DNA of 64,000 nt, from NCBI RefSeq assembly GCF_018449695.1, contig NZ_JAAVUY010000013.1, positions 62,001 through 126,000 on the forward strand, read 5' to 3'. Of this stretch, positions 23,710 to 34,602 are shown piece by piece. This DNA is from Bradyrhizobium sp. dw_411. Its GTDB lineage: Bacteria; Pseudomonadota; Alphaproteobacteria; Rhizobiales; Xanthobacteraceae. Positions within the stretch are counted from its first letter, which is position 1. Each line of letters starts with the position of its first letter. The position numbers and the translations under genes are program-made. Below the pieces are notes generated by a model. That model searched no databases and was not told the origin of the DNA. It worked only from the letters and a program-made list of their open reading frames with translations.

Positions 23710-25014
23710 ATGCGTAACGAAACGATTGCAATTCACGCCGGCTATGATCCCGATCCGACGACCAAATCCGTCGCGGTTCCGATCTACCAGACGGTCGCTT
23801 ACGCCTTCGACAGCGCCGATCACGGCGCCGCATTGTTCAACCTCGAAGCGGAAGGTTATCGCTACTCCAGGATCGCCAATCCGACTACCGCCGTCCTTGA
23901 AAAACGCGTCGCCGAACTCGAAGGCGGTGTCGGGGCGCTGGCGGTCGCAACCGGACAGGCCGCGCTGCATTTCGCGCTGGTCAATCTCGCCGACACCGGC
24001 GGCAACATCGTTTCCGTTCCACAGCTCTATGGCACCACGCACACCTTGATGGCGCACGTGCTGCCGCGCCAGGGCATCACCACGCGCTTTGCCGAAAGCG
24101 ACAAGGCCGATGCGATCGAGAAACTGATCGACGAAAACACCAAGGCGGTTTTTTCCGAAACCATCGGCAATCCCGCCGGCAATGTCTGTGATATCGAGGC
24201 GCTGGCGAAAGTCGCGCATCGCCATGGCGTACCGCTGGTGGTCGACAACACCGTCGCGACGCCGATTCTGTTGAAACCCTTCGATTACGGCGCCGACATC
24301 GCCGTGCATTCCCTGACTAAATTCCTCGGCGGGCACGGCACCACGCTGGGCGGCGCGATCGTCGACAGCGGACGTTTTCCCTGGACCGAACAACCGCGGC
24401 GTTTTCCGGCTTTCAACGAACCGGACCAATCCTATCACGGGCTCGTCTACACCAAGCAGTTCGGGGCCAGCGCTTACATTCAGCGCGCACGCAGCGTCTA
24501 TCAGCGCACCATGGGATCGGTGCTGTCACCGTTCAATGCGTTCCTGCTGTTGCAAGGCATCGAAACCGTCGCGCTGCGCGTCGAACGGCATGTCGAGAAT
24601 GCCCGCAAGGTCGCGGAATTCCTGCGCGCCGACCCGCGTGTCGCCTGGGTCAATTATGCGGGATTTCCCGACAGCCCCTATTACGAACTGGTGCAGAAAT
24701 ATCTCGACGGCAACGCCTCGTCGCTGTTCACCTTCGGCATCAAGGGCGGCATGGAAGCCGGCAAGACCTTCTACGATTCACTGAAGCTGATCACACGGCT
24801 GGTCAATATCGGCGACGCCAAGTCGCTGGCCTGCCATCCGGCCTCGACAACGCACCGGCAGATGTCCGCCGAGCAGCAGCGCGTGGCCGGCGTATTGCCG
24901 GAAACCATCCGGCTGTCGATCGGCATCGAACACGCCTCCGACATCATCGAAGACATCGACCAGGCACTTGCAGCAGCCAGCGCACGCCACCCGCAGCTTG
25001 AAGCGGCGGAATAG
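23710..25014 (+). CDS. metY: O-acetylhomoserine sulfhydrylase
   Basis: A 434-aa PLP enzyme of the Cys/Met metabolism family. RNETIAIHAGYDPDPTTKSVAVPIYQT is the usual N-terminus, the PLP Lys is in VHSLTKFLGGHG, and the C-terminus has VNIGDAKSLACHPASTTHRQM. It combines an activated homoserine with sulfide to give homocysteine. GGAGG lies 7 nt before the ATG at 23710. The homoserine acyltransferase gene follows within 17 nt, so the two make a direct-sulfhydrylation route. The length, above the 380-400 aa of cystathionine enzymes, fits MetY. Confidence 0.93.
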   Translation: MRNETIAIHAGYDPDPTTKSVAVPIYQTVAYAFDSADHGAALFNLEAEGYRYSRIANPTTAVLEKRVAELEGGVGALAVATGQAALHFALVNLADTGGNIVSVPQLYGTTHTLMAHVLPRQGITTRFAESDKADAIEKLIDENTKAVFSETIGNPAGNVCDIEALAKVAHRHGVPLVVDNTVATPILLKPFDYGADIAVHSLTKFLGGHGTTLGGAIVDSGRFPWTEQPRRFPAFNEPDQSYHGLVYTKQFGASAYIQRARSVYQRTMGSVLSPFNAFLLLQGIETVALRVERHVENARKVAEFLRADPRVAWVNYAGFPDSPYYELVQKYLDGNASSLFTFGIKGGMEAGKTFYDSLKLITRLVNIGDAKSLACHPASTTHRQMSAEQQRVAGVLPETIRLSIGIEHASDIIEDIDQALAAASARHPQLEAAE

Positions 25015-25030
25015 ACCGGTCGAGCCAGGC

Positions 25031-26068
25031 ATGCCCCTTCTGCACGACAGGCGTCGATTGATTGTCAGCCCCGCGCTGGCGCCTGCGCAGATGCGTGAGA
25101 CCGATCGATTCGACCGCGGTGAGGAGGCCACGGACGGCGTGCTCACGATCGGGCTCATCAACAACATGCCGGACGGCGCGCTGCAATCGACCGAACGGCA
25201 ATTCATGCGGCTACTGACTGCCGCCGCCGGCAACAATCGCGTTCGCTTCCACTGCTTCGCGCTGCCATCGGTTCGCCGGTCGCAACCGGCGAAATGGCGG
25301 GTCGACCAAAAATATACCGACATTGCCGACCTCGATCATTTGCACATCGACGGATTGATTGTCACCGGCGCCGAGCCGATCGCCACGACGCTTCCGGAAG
25401 AACCGTTCTGGCAGGAACTCGCCGAGATCGTCGACTGGGCCAAGACCAACACCCGCTCGACCATCTGGTCGTGTCTCGCCGCCCACGCCGCGGTGCTGCA
25501 TCTCGATGGTATCGAGCGGCATCGGCTCGATACCAAATGCTCCGGAATATACGACTGCGCCAACATGACGGACGATTGGCTGATGCGGGATTTGCCGCCA
25601 TCGATCCGAATTGCGCACTCACGCATCAACGAGCTGCGCCAGATCGAGCTGGATGCCCGGGGCTACCGCTCATTGACGCATTCGGCGGAGGCTGGCGTCG
25701 ATATCTTTGCCAAGCAATTTCAAAGCCAATTCGTGTTCTTTCAGGGCCACCCTGAATATGATCCGCTGTCCCTGGAGCGGGAATATCTGCGCGATATCTC
25801 GCGCTTTCTGGCCGGCGAGCGCGATAGTTATCCGGCCTTTCCGGTCGGCTATTTCGATGCCGCGACCGAAGAAAGACTGATGGATTTCGAGCGGCGCGCG
25901 CGTCTCGAGCGACGGCCGGGCCTGAGCGCCGAATTGCCGGACCGCACGGTTCGGCCTGATAGCGCTACCGGCGCGACAGCGACGATGATCTTCCGCAACT
26001 GGCTCGATTATCTTTCCGGCGACGCGCAACCGGTTGCGCCGTCGATGGACCGCGGAGCGCTGCGATGA
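25031..26068 (+). CDS. metA: Homoserine O-acyltransferase, MetA family
   Basis: A 345-aa protein of the MetA family. The catalytic Cys is in SCLAAHAAVLHLDG, and the His and Glu are in FFQGHPEYDP. It activates homoserine with succinyl- or acetyl-CoA. The residue that fixes acyl choice, Gly in E. coli (TGAPLG) and Glu in acetyl-CoA forms, falls in TGAEPI here and is neither, so the acyl donor is open. The pairing with metY, normally an O-acetylhomoserine enzyme, leans to acetyl. The ATG at 25031, after the metY stop, is preferred over a frame start inside metY. It is followed by a dispersed repeat. Confidence 0.85.
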   Translation: MPLLHDRRRLIVSPALAPAQMRETDRFDRGEEATDGVLTIGLINNMPDGALQSTERQFMRLLTAAAGNNRVRFHCFALPSVRRSQPAKWRVDQKYTDIADLDHLHIDGLIVTGAEPIATTLPEEPFWQELAEIVDWAKTNTRSTIWSCLAAHAAVLHLDGIERHRLDTKCSGIYDCANMTDDWLMRDLPPSIRIAHSRINELRQIELDARGYRSLTHSAEAGVDIFAKQFQSQFVFFQGHPEYDPLSLEREYLRDISRFLAGERDSYPAFPVGYFDAATEERLMDFERRARLERRPGLSAELPDRTVRPDSATGATATMIFRNWLDYLSGDAQPVAPSMDRGALR

Positions 26069-26078
26069 TCGACATTTC

Positions 26079-26180
26079 AGAGCGTTTTCGAGCGAAGTGG
26101 ATACCGGTTCGCGTGAAGAAAACGCGTCAAAACAAACGAGCAGAGCCCGGTTCTGATTCAATCAGAGCCGATATGGCTCT
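26079..26180 (+). repeat. Dispersed palindromic repeat, family 1 (copy B)
   Basis: It has AGAGCGTTTTCGAGCGAAG, TGGATACCGGTTCGCG, TGAAGAAAACGCGTC, then GGTTCTGATTCAATCAGAGC and GGCTCT. It starts 11 nt past the metA stop. The GGTTCTGATT/AATCAGAGCC stem could end metA transcription. Confidence 0.85.
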
Positions 26181-26211
26181 GGCCGCCGGTCGAATGAAGG
26201 CGGCCTGACCC

Positions 26212-26964
26212 ATGCGTTCAGATTGGTCTGCATTCAAGGCGCGTGTGAGCAACCGTTTGGCGCGGGATCTCGGCGCTGTGCCGTTTCGGCTGCAAAACAA
26301 GGCCCCGATGGTCAGCTTCACGTTCGACGATACGCCCAGGAGTGCGGCCACCGCCGGCGCTCCTATTCTCGATGAATACCAAGCGAAAGGAACTTTCTAC
26401 ATCTCCGGCGGGCTGGTGAATCAATCGTCGGACCATTGGATGGGGATCACCAACGACGAGATCATGGAACTGCATCGCGCGGGTCATGAAATCGCCTGCC
26501 ATACGTTTTCGCACGTAAGAGCCACCGACCTCGGTGCGGCGGCATTGACAGCAGAGATCGAGAAAAACCGCAGCTACTTTCTGGCGCTCGACCCGTCGAT
26601 CCGGATCGAGAATTTTGCCTATCCCTATGGCCTGGGTACGGTATTGCACAAGCGGCGGCTCAAACAGACCTTCCGCTCGTCGCGCGGCATCATGCCTGGC
26701 GCCAACAGCGGGACGGTCGATTTGCAGTATCTGAATTCCACGCCGCTGATTAATCGCCATATCGATTGTGACGGGATCGATCGCGCCTTCGACGAAACCA
26801 TCGCCACAAACGGCTGGCTTATTTTCTACGGCCACGACGTAGCGACCTCGCCCAGCCCCTTCGGCTGCACGCCCGCGCTGATGCGGCACGCGCTGGCCGC
26901 GGCATCGCGCCGGAACGTCCAGATCCTGAGCGTGGCGGAAGCGTTGGCGTTGGCGGGCGCGTAG
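26212..26964 (+). CDS. Polysaccharide deacetylase (NodB domain)
   Basis: A 250-aa protein with the NodB catalytic core: FTFDDTP (the DD metal and base pair), HEIACHTFSH (the His-x-x-x-His metal site), NFAYPYG and LIFYGHDV. It removes acetyl groups from N-acetylated sugars or related amides. There is no signal peptide, so it is probably cytoplasmic. The ATG at 26212 has AAGGCGG upstream. A repeat element separates it from metA. A specific polymer cannot be named. Confidence 0.88.
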   Translation: MRSDWSAFKARVSNRLARDLGAVPFRLQNKAPMVSFTFDDTPRSAATAGAPILDEYQAKGTFYISGGLVNQSSDHWMGITNDEIMELHRAGHEIACHTFSHVRATDLGAAALTAEIEKNRSYFLALDPSIRIENFAYPYGLGTVLHKRRLKQTFRSSRGIMPGANSGTVDLQYLNSTPLINRHIDCDGIDRAFDETIATNGWLIFYGHDVATSPSPFGCTPALMRHALAAASRRNVQILSVAEALALAGA

Positions 26965-27091
26965 GTCGGGCCCCATTTTTGCGGGTCACATGGACAGCCC
27001 GAATCAGCAATAGACCTGCTAGGATCGTGGTCCGGGCTTCGGCCTCGGAGATCGATCCTTTCCAGTTTCTGTTCGGGCCAATAAAATCCAT

Positions 27092-28957
<1,866 letters not shown>

Positions 28958-28980
28958 GCGCAATTTCGGTCCAACAGCTT

Positions 28981-29108
28981 CATCCTTCGAGACGCATCGC
29001 TTTGCGATGCTCCTCAGGATGAGGTCGGGGCCAGGATAAAGGCTTGGCCGGACAAGCTGTCAGACCCTCATGGTGAGGAGCGCGTCTTCGCGCGTCTCGA
29101 ACCATGAG
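28981..29108. repeat. Dispersed palindromic repeat, family 3 (two-unit copy A)
   Basis: Unit 1 (28981-29022): CATCCTTCGAGACGCATCGC, GATGCTCCTCAGGATGAGG. Unit 2 (29065-29108): CCCTCATGGTGAGGAGCGCG and CGCGTCTCGAACCATGAG. Each folds on itself. Both units recur in the same order at 34436-34528 with a shorter spacer (about 8 nt instead of 42). It lies between convergent genes. Confidence 0.85.
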
Positions 29109-29134
29109 GCCGCGGGAGGCGCAGCTTCGGCCGA

Positions 29135-30268
29135 TTACACGAACGCCACGCCCTCGCCGGCCACAATCGAAATGCCGACCGTCGAACCGGTCGGCCAACG
29201 CGCCATCGTTTCGTGGCCAGCGGATCGCACCAGAAGCCGATCCCGAGAGGAATCCTTGCATTCGATATAAGTGTCGACGTGGCCGCCTTGATAGACATGG
29301 GCAGCGATGGTGCCGCTGGTTGCGCAGGACGGCGTGGCTTCGGTCATCACGAGATGTTCGGGCCGCACGAACAGATCGATTGGCGCGGATGCCGCGACAT
29401 CCATCACAGCGCCGCTCGGCACCTTCACCTTGATAACGCCAACACTGATGACGGCCAACGCGCCTTCGATGCCTTCGAGCCGGCCGCGCAGCACATTGGT
29501 GTCGCCGACGAACGAGGCGACGAACCGGTCGCAGGGCTGGCGGTAGATTTCCTGCGGGGTTCCGAGCTGGCGGACTTTGCCTTCGGACATCACGGCGACC
29601 CGATCGGACAGGCTCAGCGCCTCGCCCTGATCGTGGGTGACGAAGATGGTCGTCACATTCAGCTTGCGCTGGATTTCCCGCAGCTCCACCTGCATCGACG
29701 CGCGCAGATTTTTGTCCAGCGCCGAAAAGGGCTCGTCGAGCAGGAGAACCGTCGGATTGATCACCAGCGCGCGCGCCAGCGCGACGCGCTGCTGCTGGCC
29801 GCCCGAGAGCTGGCGCGGCGTGCGGTCTTCAAAACCTGTGAGTCTCACCAGCGCCAGCACCTCCTGGACGCGACGGTCCCGCTCCGGTTTGGCGATGCCA
29901 CGGACCTTCAAGCCATAGGCGACATTGCCGGCCACGCTCATATGCGGGAACAGCGCGTAATTCTGAAACATCATGCCGATCTCGCGCTTGTAGGTCGGCA
30001 CATCATTCATGCGCTCGCCGGCGATGCGAATTTCGCCACCGTCCGGGCTGAGAAATCCCGCCGCCAGGTTAAGCAGCGTCGTCTTTCCGCAGCCAGAAGG
30101 GCCAAGCAAGGTCATGAACTCGCCGGGCTTGATCGACATCGACACATTGTCGAGAGCCGTGACCGCGTCAAAGCGCTTGGTCACATTGCTGAACCGAACC
30201 GCGCCTTCATCAGGGACAGCAGCTGTTTCCTGTTGCGCTTTCGCGCCGATATCAGCGGCTTTGTTCAA
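29135..30268 (-). CDS. Polyamine-type ABC importer, ATPase
   Basis: A 377-aa ATPase of the PotA/FbpC group. Walker A is LLGPSGCGKTTLLN, the signature is QLSGGQQQRVALARAL, Walker B is VLLLDEPFSALD, and a TOBE-type C-terminal domain (about residues 285-375) is typical of this group. It powers import with the two permeases next to it. It overlaps the upstream permease by 17 nt, so it is translated with it. The substrate could be a polyamine or another organic cation or acid. Confidence 0.93.
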   Translation of the reverse strand: MNKAADIGAKAQQETAAVPDEGAVRFSNVTKRFDAVTALDNVSMSIKPGEFMTLLGPSGCGKTTLLNLAAGFLSPDGGEIRIAGERMNDVPTYKREIGMMFQNYALFPHMSVAGNVAYGLKVRGIAKPERDRRVQEVLALVRLTGFEDRTPRQLSGGQQQRVALARALVINPTVLLLDEPFSALDKNLRASMQVELREIQRKLNVTTIFVTHDQGEALSLSDRVAVMSEGKVRQLGTPQEIYRQPCDRFVASFVGDTNVLRGRLEGIEGALAVISVGVIKVKVPSGAVMDVAASAPIDLFVRPEHLVMTEATPSCATSGTIAAHVYQGGHVDTYIECKDSSRDRLLVRSAGHETMARWPTGSTVGISIVAGEGVAFV

Positions 30269-31070
30269 TGTTCAACACCTTACCCAGACCCAAAAACGCG
30301 TTCGCGAACACAATCAGCGCGGCGGTCGCCACGATATACATCACTGAAAGCGCCGCCATCGAAGGATCGGCAAACTCCCTGACATAATTATACATTGCCA
30401 CCGGCAGGGTCTGCGTGCGCTGCGATGTGACGAACAACGAAGCCGTGAATTCATTGAACGACAACATCGCGGCGAACAGCCAGCCGCTGACCAGCCCCGG
30501 AACCAGCAGCGGCAGCGTGATGGTCAGCAGCACCCGCAGCGGCGACGCGCCGAGGCTGGCCGCGGCGCGCTCATAACTCTGGTCGAGATTGCGCAGCGAC
30601 ACATAGACGCTGCGCAGCACAAAGGGCAGCACCAGCACAACGTGGCAGGCAATCACCACCGCAAAGCCGCGATTCCATCCGATTTGCGCGGCCAGAATGA
30701 GAAAACCTAGTCCGACCGTAAAATGCGGGATCACGAGCGGCGACACCAATATCGCCTCCAGCACCTTCTTGAAGCGAAAAGTGTAGCGATGCAGCGCGAA
30801 GGCAAACATGGCGCCGATCACCAGTGCCAAGCTCGAGCTCCAAGCCGTGACGACCAAGCCGTTGCGGAAACCGTCCCGAAAATCCTGATAGGCGATGGCC
30901 TTGGCGAACCAGCGCCACGACCATGCCTGCGGCGGAAAGGAAAGAATCGCCTTGTCGTTAAAGGCCGCGATCGTAACAACGACCGCCGGCAAGATCAGGA
31001 AGCCAAGGATCAGCACAACGGCAAACTTGCCGGCGAAACCGAGCAGGCGTTGATAGGCCGAGCACGGCAT
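30252..31070 (-). CDS. Polyamine-type ABC importer, permease 2 (PotC-like)
   Basis: A 272-aa membrane protein with about six helices and the EAA loop in LDQSYERAAASLGASPLRVLLTITLPLL, which docks on the ATPase. Order and length match PotC. It begins 1 nt after the stop of the first permease and overlaps the ATPase gene. Confidence 0.92.
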   Translation of the reverse strand: MPCSAYQRLLGFAGKFAVVLILGFLILPAVVVTIAAFNDKAILSFPPQAWSWRWFAKAIAYQDFRDGFRNGLVVTAWSSSLALVIGAMFAFALHRYTFRFKKVLEAILVSPLVIPHFTVGLGFLILAAQIGWNRGFAVVIACHVVLVLPFVLRSVYVSLRNLDQSYERAAASLGASPLRVLLTITLPLLVPGLVSGWLFAAMLSFNEFTASLFVTSQRTQTLPVAMYNYVREFADPSMAALSVMYIVATAALIVFANAFLGLGKVLNIEQSR

Positions 31071-31071
31071 C

Positions 31072-31923
31072 TTAATGCGGCCCGATATTTTCGAGCCGGC
31101 GCGACGCCAGCCGCAATCCGCTCAGGACCACAATCGTCAGCGCCAGCCCAGCCACGCACAGGCTTGCCGCGAACGGGAAATTGAAGCTGGCGAAACCAAG
31201 CTGGTACACCAGATTGGAAATCATATTGACCCTCCCGCCGCCGATCAGTTGCGGGGTCGCGAACGCGCTGAAGGTCCACGCAAAGGCCGTGGTGACGCCG
31301 GCCACCACGCCCGGCATCGACAAGGGCAGCGTTACCGTCAGGAACACACGGATGGGGCCGGCGCCGAGGCTTTCGGCGGCGCGCTGGTAATCGCGGTCAA
31401 TATGCGACAGGCCCGCGGCCAGCATGATCACCATGACAGGCATTGTCACATGAACCAGCGCCACCACCACGCCAAAGGTGGTGAACATGAACTGGACCGG
31501 CTGCCGGATGATCCCGAGGTTGAGTAAAATCGAATTGATGAACCCGTTATTGCCGAGCACGATGATCCAGGAATAGGTGCGCACCACCTCTCCCAGAAAC
31601 AATGGCGTGACGACGATCACCAGCAGAATGGATTTGATCGCGGCGCTTTGGGTTCGCACCAGCGCGTAGGCCAGGGGGTAGCCGACGATCAGCGTCGAGA
31701 CCGCTGTCAGGAAACAGATCACCACGGTGTCGAAGAATACGCGCGCGTAGAGCGGCTTCAGCAGATCGATGAAGTTTGCAAAGGTGAAGCCGCCGGGATC
31801 GAGCGAGCCGGGAACATAGGCGCGCAGGCTGAATTGCAGTACGGCCACCATCGCGGCGAGGAAGCTGAATGCGCACAGCCACGCCGGCGCCGTGAAGGCG
31901 CGGAGAAAAGGCTGCGGATTCAC
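31072..31923 (-). CDS. Polyamine-type ABC importer, permease 1 (PotB-like)
   Basis: A 283-aa membrane protein with about six helices and the EAA loop in DRDYQRAAESLGAGPIRVFLTVTLPLSMPG. It forms the channel with the PotC-like permease. It is separated from the binding-protein gene upstream by a 121-bp gap filled by a repeat element with a strong palindrome. Confidence 0.92.
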   Translation of the reverse strand: MNPQPFLRAFTAPAWLCAFSFLAAMVAVLQFSLRAYVPGSLDPGGFTFANFIDLLKPLYARVFFDTVVICFLTAVSTLIVGYPLAYALVRTQSAAIKSILLVIVVTPLFLGEVVRTYSWIIVLGNNGFINSILLNLGIIRQPVQFMFTTFGVVVALVHVTMPVMVIMLAAGLSHIDRDYQRAAESLGAGPIRVFLTVTLPLSMPGVVAGVTTAFAWTFSAFATPQLIGGGRVNMISNLVYQLGFASFNFPFAASLCVAGLALTIVVLSGLRLASRRLENIGPH

Positions 31924-31946
31924 AGAAAGACCTGGGTTGGAGCGTT

Positions 31947-32040
31947 ACCGGTTCTGATTGAATCAGAACCGGGCTCTACTCTTTTGTTTTGACGCGTTTT
32001 CTTCACGCGAACCGGTAGCCACTTCGCTTGAAAACGCTCT
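31947..32040 (-). repeat. Dispersed palindromic repeat, family 1 (copy C, inverted)
   Basis: On the minus strand it reads AGAGCGTTTTCAAGCGAAG to GACGCGTC and ends with GGTTCTGATTCAATCAGAAC. It sits inside the ABC operon, starting 4 nt past the binding-protein stop. Its hairpin may lower read-through into the permeases. Confidence 0.85.
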
Positions 32041-32044
32041 GGCA

Positions 32045-33058
32045 TCAATTCATGATGTTCTCGGCAAACCACTTGCGCCACTCCGCGGTTTTCTCGGCAC
32101 GCAGCTTGGCGTCGATATTGATCTGCTGCTTCCACTGCGCCGCCGTGGTGAAGACGCCCGGAAGCTTGGCGATTTCCGGATCGATCTTGGCGTTGAGCAC
32201 CGCCGGGCTGCCCTTCTTGATCCTGGCAATCTCGGCCTGGATCTGCGGATCGTAGAGCGTGTTGATAAACTTGTAGGCGAGATCGGCCTTCTTCGAGCCT
32301 TTCATGATCGCCACGGTATCGATACCGAGCACGGCGCCTTCCTTCGGGATCGCCAGCGTGATCGGAACGCCCTGCCCGATCATGTAATACGCGTTCATCG
32401 ACAGCACGATCTGCACCGGCGTTTCTCCGCTGGCGAGCAATTGCTGGCTGTTGGCGTCGTTGGTGTAGAACGCCTTGAAGTTGGGTTTCAGCGCCTTGAG
32501 CTTGTCCTGTCCCTTTTCCCAATGCGCGGCGTCGCCACCTGACAGAAGTGCCGAGACCGCGATGATGTGGCTGGGATCGAAATCCGGCCCGGCGATCTTG
32601 CCCTTCATTTCGGGCTTCCACAGATCGTTCCAGCTATCGAATTTTATCTCGCCCAACAAATCGGCGCGGTAGCCGATCGTATAGACATAGGCCCAGGCTC
32701 CGAGATGGAACGGACTGATGCGGGCTTCATCGGCGAGGTTCGCCGCGTTTGGAATTTTCGAAAGATCGAGCTGCTCGAACAGCCCGTCATTGGCATAGAG
32801 CCAGCCGACATGGGATGTCGTAAATGTAATATCGCTCTCGGGATTGCCCTTGGCGAGCTTCTCTTTATTCAGCCGGTCGATAGTGCCGCCGGTGATGAAC
32901 TCGACCGGGACGCCGGTGTCGGCGGTGAATTTCTTGGCGACGGTCTCCGCGATCAGATCGCGCCAGCTACCGCCCCAGATGCTGATGACCAGCTTGTCCT
33001 GCGCCTGCGCCGGCACTGACATCGCAAGCACGAAGATCGCGAGTAAAAAGCGCCTCAT
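32045..33058 (-). CDS. Polyamine-type ABC importer, periplasmic binding protein
   Basis: A 337-aa protein with a signal peptide cleaved after VPAQA and an extracellular solute-binding fold of the PotD/Fe-binding cluster (ISIWGGSWRDLIAETVAKKF at the start, ending in WRKWFAENI). It would capture the ligand for the permeases. It is the first gene of the importer operon and diverges from the ThDP decarboxylase pair at 33260, so the ligand may feed that enzyme. Confidence 0.92.
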   Translation of the reverse strand: MRRFLLAIFVLAMSVPAQAQDKLVISIWGGSWRDLIAETVAKKFTADTGVPVEFITGGTIDRLNKEKLAKGNPESDITFTTSHVGWLYANDGLFEQLDLSKIPNAANLADEARISPFHLGAWAYVYTIGYRADLLGEIKFDSWNDLWKPEMKGKIAGPDFDPSHIIAVSALLSGGDAAHWEKGQDKLKALKPNFKAFYTNDANSQQLLASGETPVQIVLSMNAYYMIGQGVPITLAIPKEGAVLGIDTVAIMKGSKKADLAYKFINTLYDPQIQAEIARIKKGSPAVLNAKIDPEIAKLPGVFTTAAQWKQQINIDAKLRAEKTAEWRKWFAENIMN

Positions 33059-33259
33059 GGTCTATCCCCCGTTGGTACTGTTCTCGATAACACCCACTCG
33101 ATCTCGCGCCGCGCTACCGGAACAGTCTGCATCCGCGTTGGATCGACAACAAGACTGATCTTTCCTACATTCAGCGCCATCAGGTCACGCCGCGAGACTT
33201 GAAGTAGTCTGAATAGGATTCAGCAGCGGCAAGTTGCTTGCTCGCAAGGGAGTTGATTG

Positions 33260-33787
33260 ATGGTGGCTTCGGGTAAGCAATCCGCAGATCCGCATCGGCC
33301 GTCCGAGATCCTCGATACTCTGAAAAATCTTGGTTTTGGCGTTGCAATTGCCGTGCCGGATAGCTGGCTTGGCGAGATTCTCGTGAAGATCGAGCAGGAG
33401 CCGACGATGCGGCTGGTGCGGGCGACACATGAGGAAGAGGCGCTGGCGATCGCGTGCGGCACGAGGCTGGGCGGCCTGCGCACAGCGATGTTTGTGCAGA
33501 ATGCCGGCTTGCTGAGCATGGGCGCGGGCATGGTCTCGCTCGCCCAGCGCTATCAGTTTCCGCTGCTGATGCTGGTCTCATATCGCGGGACCATCGAAGA
33601 CCCCGTGTTCTATCACACCCCCAAGGGACGGGTGACGGAGCCGGTGCTTAAAGGCATCGGTCTCGCTTATGCGCTGGCCGATCGCCACCGGCCGATAGGC
33701 CCTCAGATCGAGCGCGCCGCGACCTATGCCGAGGAAGCCTCGTGCCCGTTCGCGCTGCTGCTGTCGCAGGAGGATGTCCAATGGTGA
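33260..33787 (+). CDS. ThDP-dependent decarboxylase, alpha (PYR) subunit
   Basis: A 175-aa protein like the alpha subunit of sulfopyruvate or phosphonopyruvate decarboxylase. The conserved Glu that activates ThDP is in THEEEALAIACGTRLGG, and the PYR-domain core follows (QNAGLLSMGAGMVSLAQRYQFPLLMLVSY). The ATG at 33260 has AAGGGAG 7 nt upstream and is preferred to TTG at 33257. It overlaps the beta gene by 7 nt. The 2-oxo acid substrate is unknown; the adjacent importer is a clue. Confidence 0.87.
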   Translation: MVASGKQSADPHRPSEILDTLKNLGFGVAIAVPDSWLGEILVKIEQEPTMRLVRATHEEEALAIACGTRLGGLRTAMFVQNAGLLSMGAGMVSLAQRYQFPLLMLVSYRGTIEDPVFYHTPKGRVTEPVLKGIGLAYALADRHRPIGPQIERAATYAEEASCPFALLLSQEDVQW

Positions 33788-34413
33788 ATGCAGCAATTTC
33801 TCCGAGCCGGGCCGACTATTATCAGGTCCTCGCCGACACGCTGCCGAAAGATGCGCTGGTGGTGACGTCGCTCGGCAATGCTTCCTATCTGTGGGCGGCG
33901 ATGCATCATCGTCCCGAGAATTTCTACTTTGAAGACGCGATGGGTCTGGCGCTGCCGCTGGCGCTTGGGCTGGCGATCGCGCAACCGGAGCGGCCGGTGA
34001 TCGTGGTCGAGGGCGACGGCGCCCTGATGATGCATATGGGCGCGCTGGTCACTGTCGGCGCGGTCGCGCCCGCTAATTTGACCGTGTTGCTGATCCAGAA
34101 CGGCGTTCACGCCGCTTCCGGCGGGCAGGCTTTGACCAACGCCAATCTCGATCTCGCCGCACTGGCGCGCTCCGCCGGGATTGGCCGGGCACAAAATATC
34201 GCAACGCCGGAAGCATTTGCTTCCGCAATGCGCGCTCCCGCCGACGGCGACGGCACCCGCTTTCTGGTTTTATCGGCGAGGCCGGATACTGAAGTGGTGA
34301 AGCCACCGATTGCGTTCGATCCGGTGCTGACCAAACATCGCTTCACAACTGCGATCGGCGCGCCGCGTTATGTGCCGACGATGTTTGGTGGCGGACGGCT
34401 GCAGAAGGAATAG
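33781..34413 (+). CDS. ThDP-dependent decarboxylase, beta (PP) subunit
   Basis: A 210-aa protein with the ThDP diphosphate-binding motif: EGDGALMMHMGALVTVG to LLIQN (GDG...N). The ATG at 33781 has GGAGGATGTCC before it and overlaps the alpha stop, so the subunits are made together. The last 30 residues, QKE-ended and basic, extend past the usual fold. Alpha and beta together match the ComDE type. Possible substrates include sulfopyruvate, phosphonopyruvate or another 2-oxo acid. Confidence 0.87.
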   Translation: MVNAAISPSRADYYQVLADTLPKDALVVTSLGNASYLWAAMHHRPENFYFEDAMGLALPLALGLAIAQPERPVIVVEGDGALMMHMGALVTVGAVAPANLTVLLIQNGVHAASGGQALTNANLDLAALARSAGIGRAQNIATPEAFASAMRAPADGDGTRFLVLSARPDTEVVKPPIAFDPVLTKHRFTTAIGAPRYVPTMFGGGRLQKE

Positions 34414-34435
34414 CCGCGTCTACCTTCGCCGCTTC

Positions 34436-34528
34436 ATCCTTCGAGACGCATCGCTGCGCAATGCTCCTCAGGATGAGGTCGGAGAACCCTCATGGTGAGG
34501 AGCGCGTCTTCGCGCGTCTCGAACCATG
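34436..34528. repeat. Dispersed palindromic repeat, family 3 (two-unit copy B)
   Basis: The same two units as at 28981-29108: CATCCTTCGAGACGCATCGC and GATGAGG first, then CCCTCATGGTGAGGAGCGCG and CGCGTCTCGAACCATGA. It follows the decarboxylase beta gene. Confidence 0.85.
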
Positions 34529-34552
34529 AAAGCCCCAGGCGCAAGAAACGAC

Positions 34553-34578
34553 AAAGGGCGGCCATGAGCCGCCCCTTT
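34553..34578 (-). terminator. Terminator of the secreted protein gene
   Basis: GGGCGGC (34556-34562) and GCCGCCC (34568-34574) pair around CATGA, with AAA and TTT extending the stem. On the minus strand TTTGTCGTTTCTT follows, a good intrinsic terminator for the gene ending at 34603. Confidence 0.75.
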
Positions 34579-34602
34579 CTTACCCGCGATGAAGCCGGAA
34601 AA

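Noticed and set aside
25670..26161. Frame whose start matches one at 31958 (MNQNRALL...)
   Set aside because: The similarity is only because both cross a copy of the family 1 repeat; it is not a protein family.
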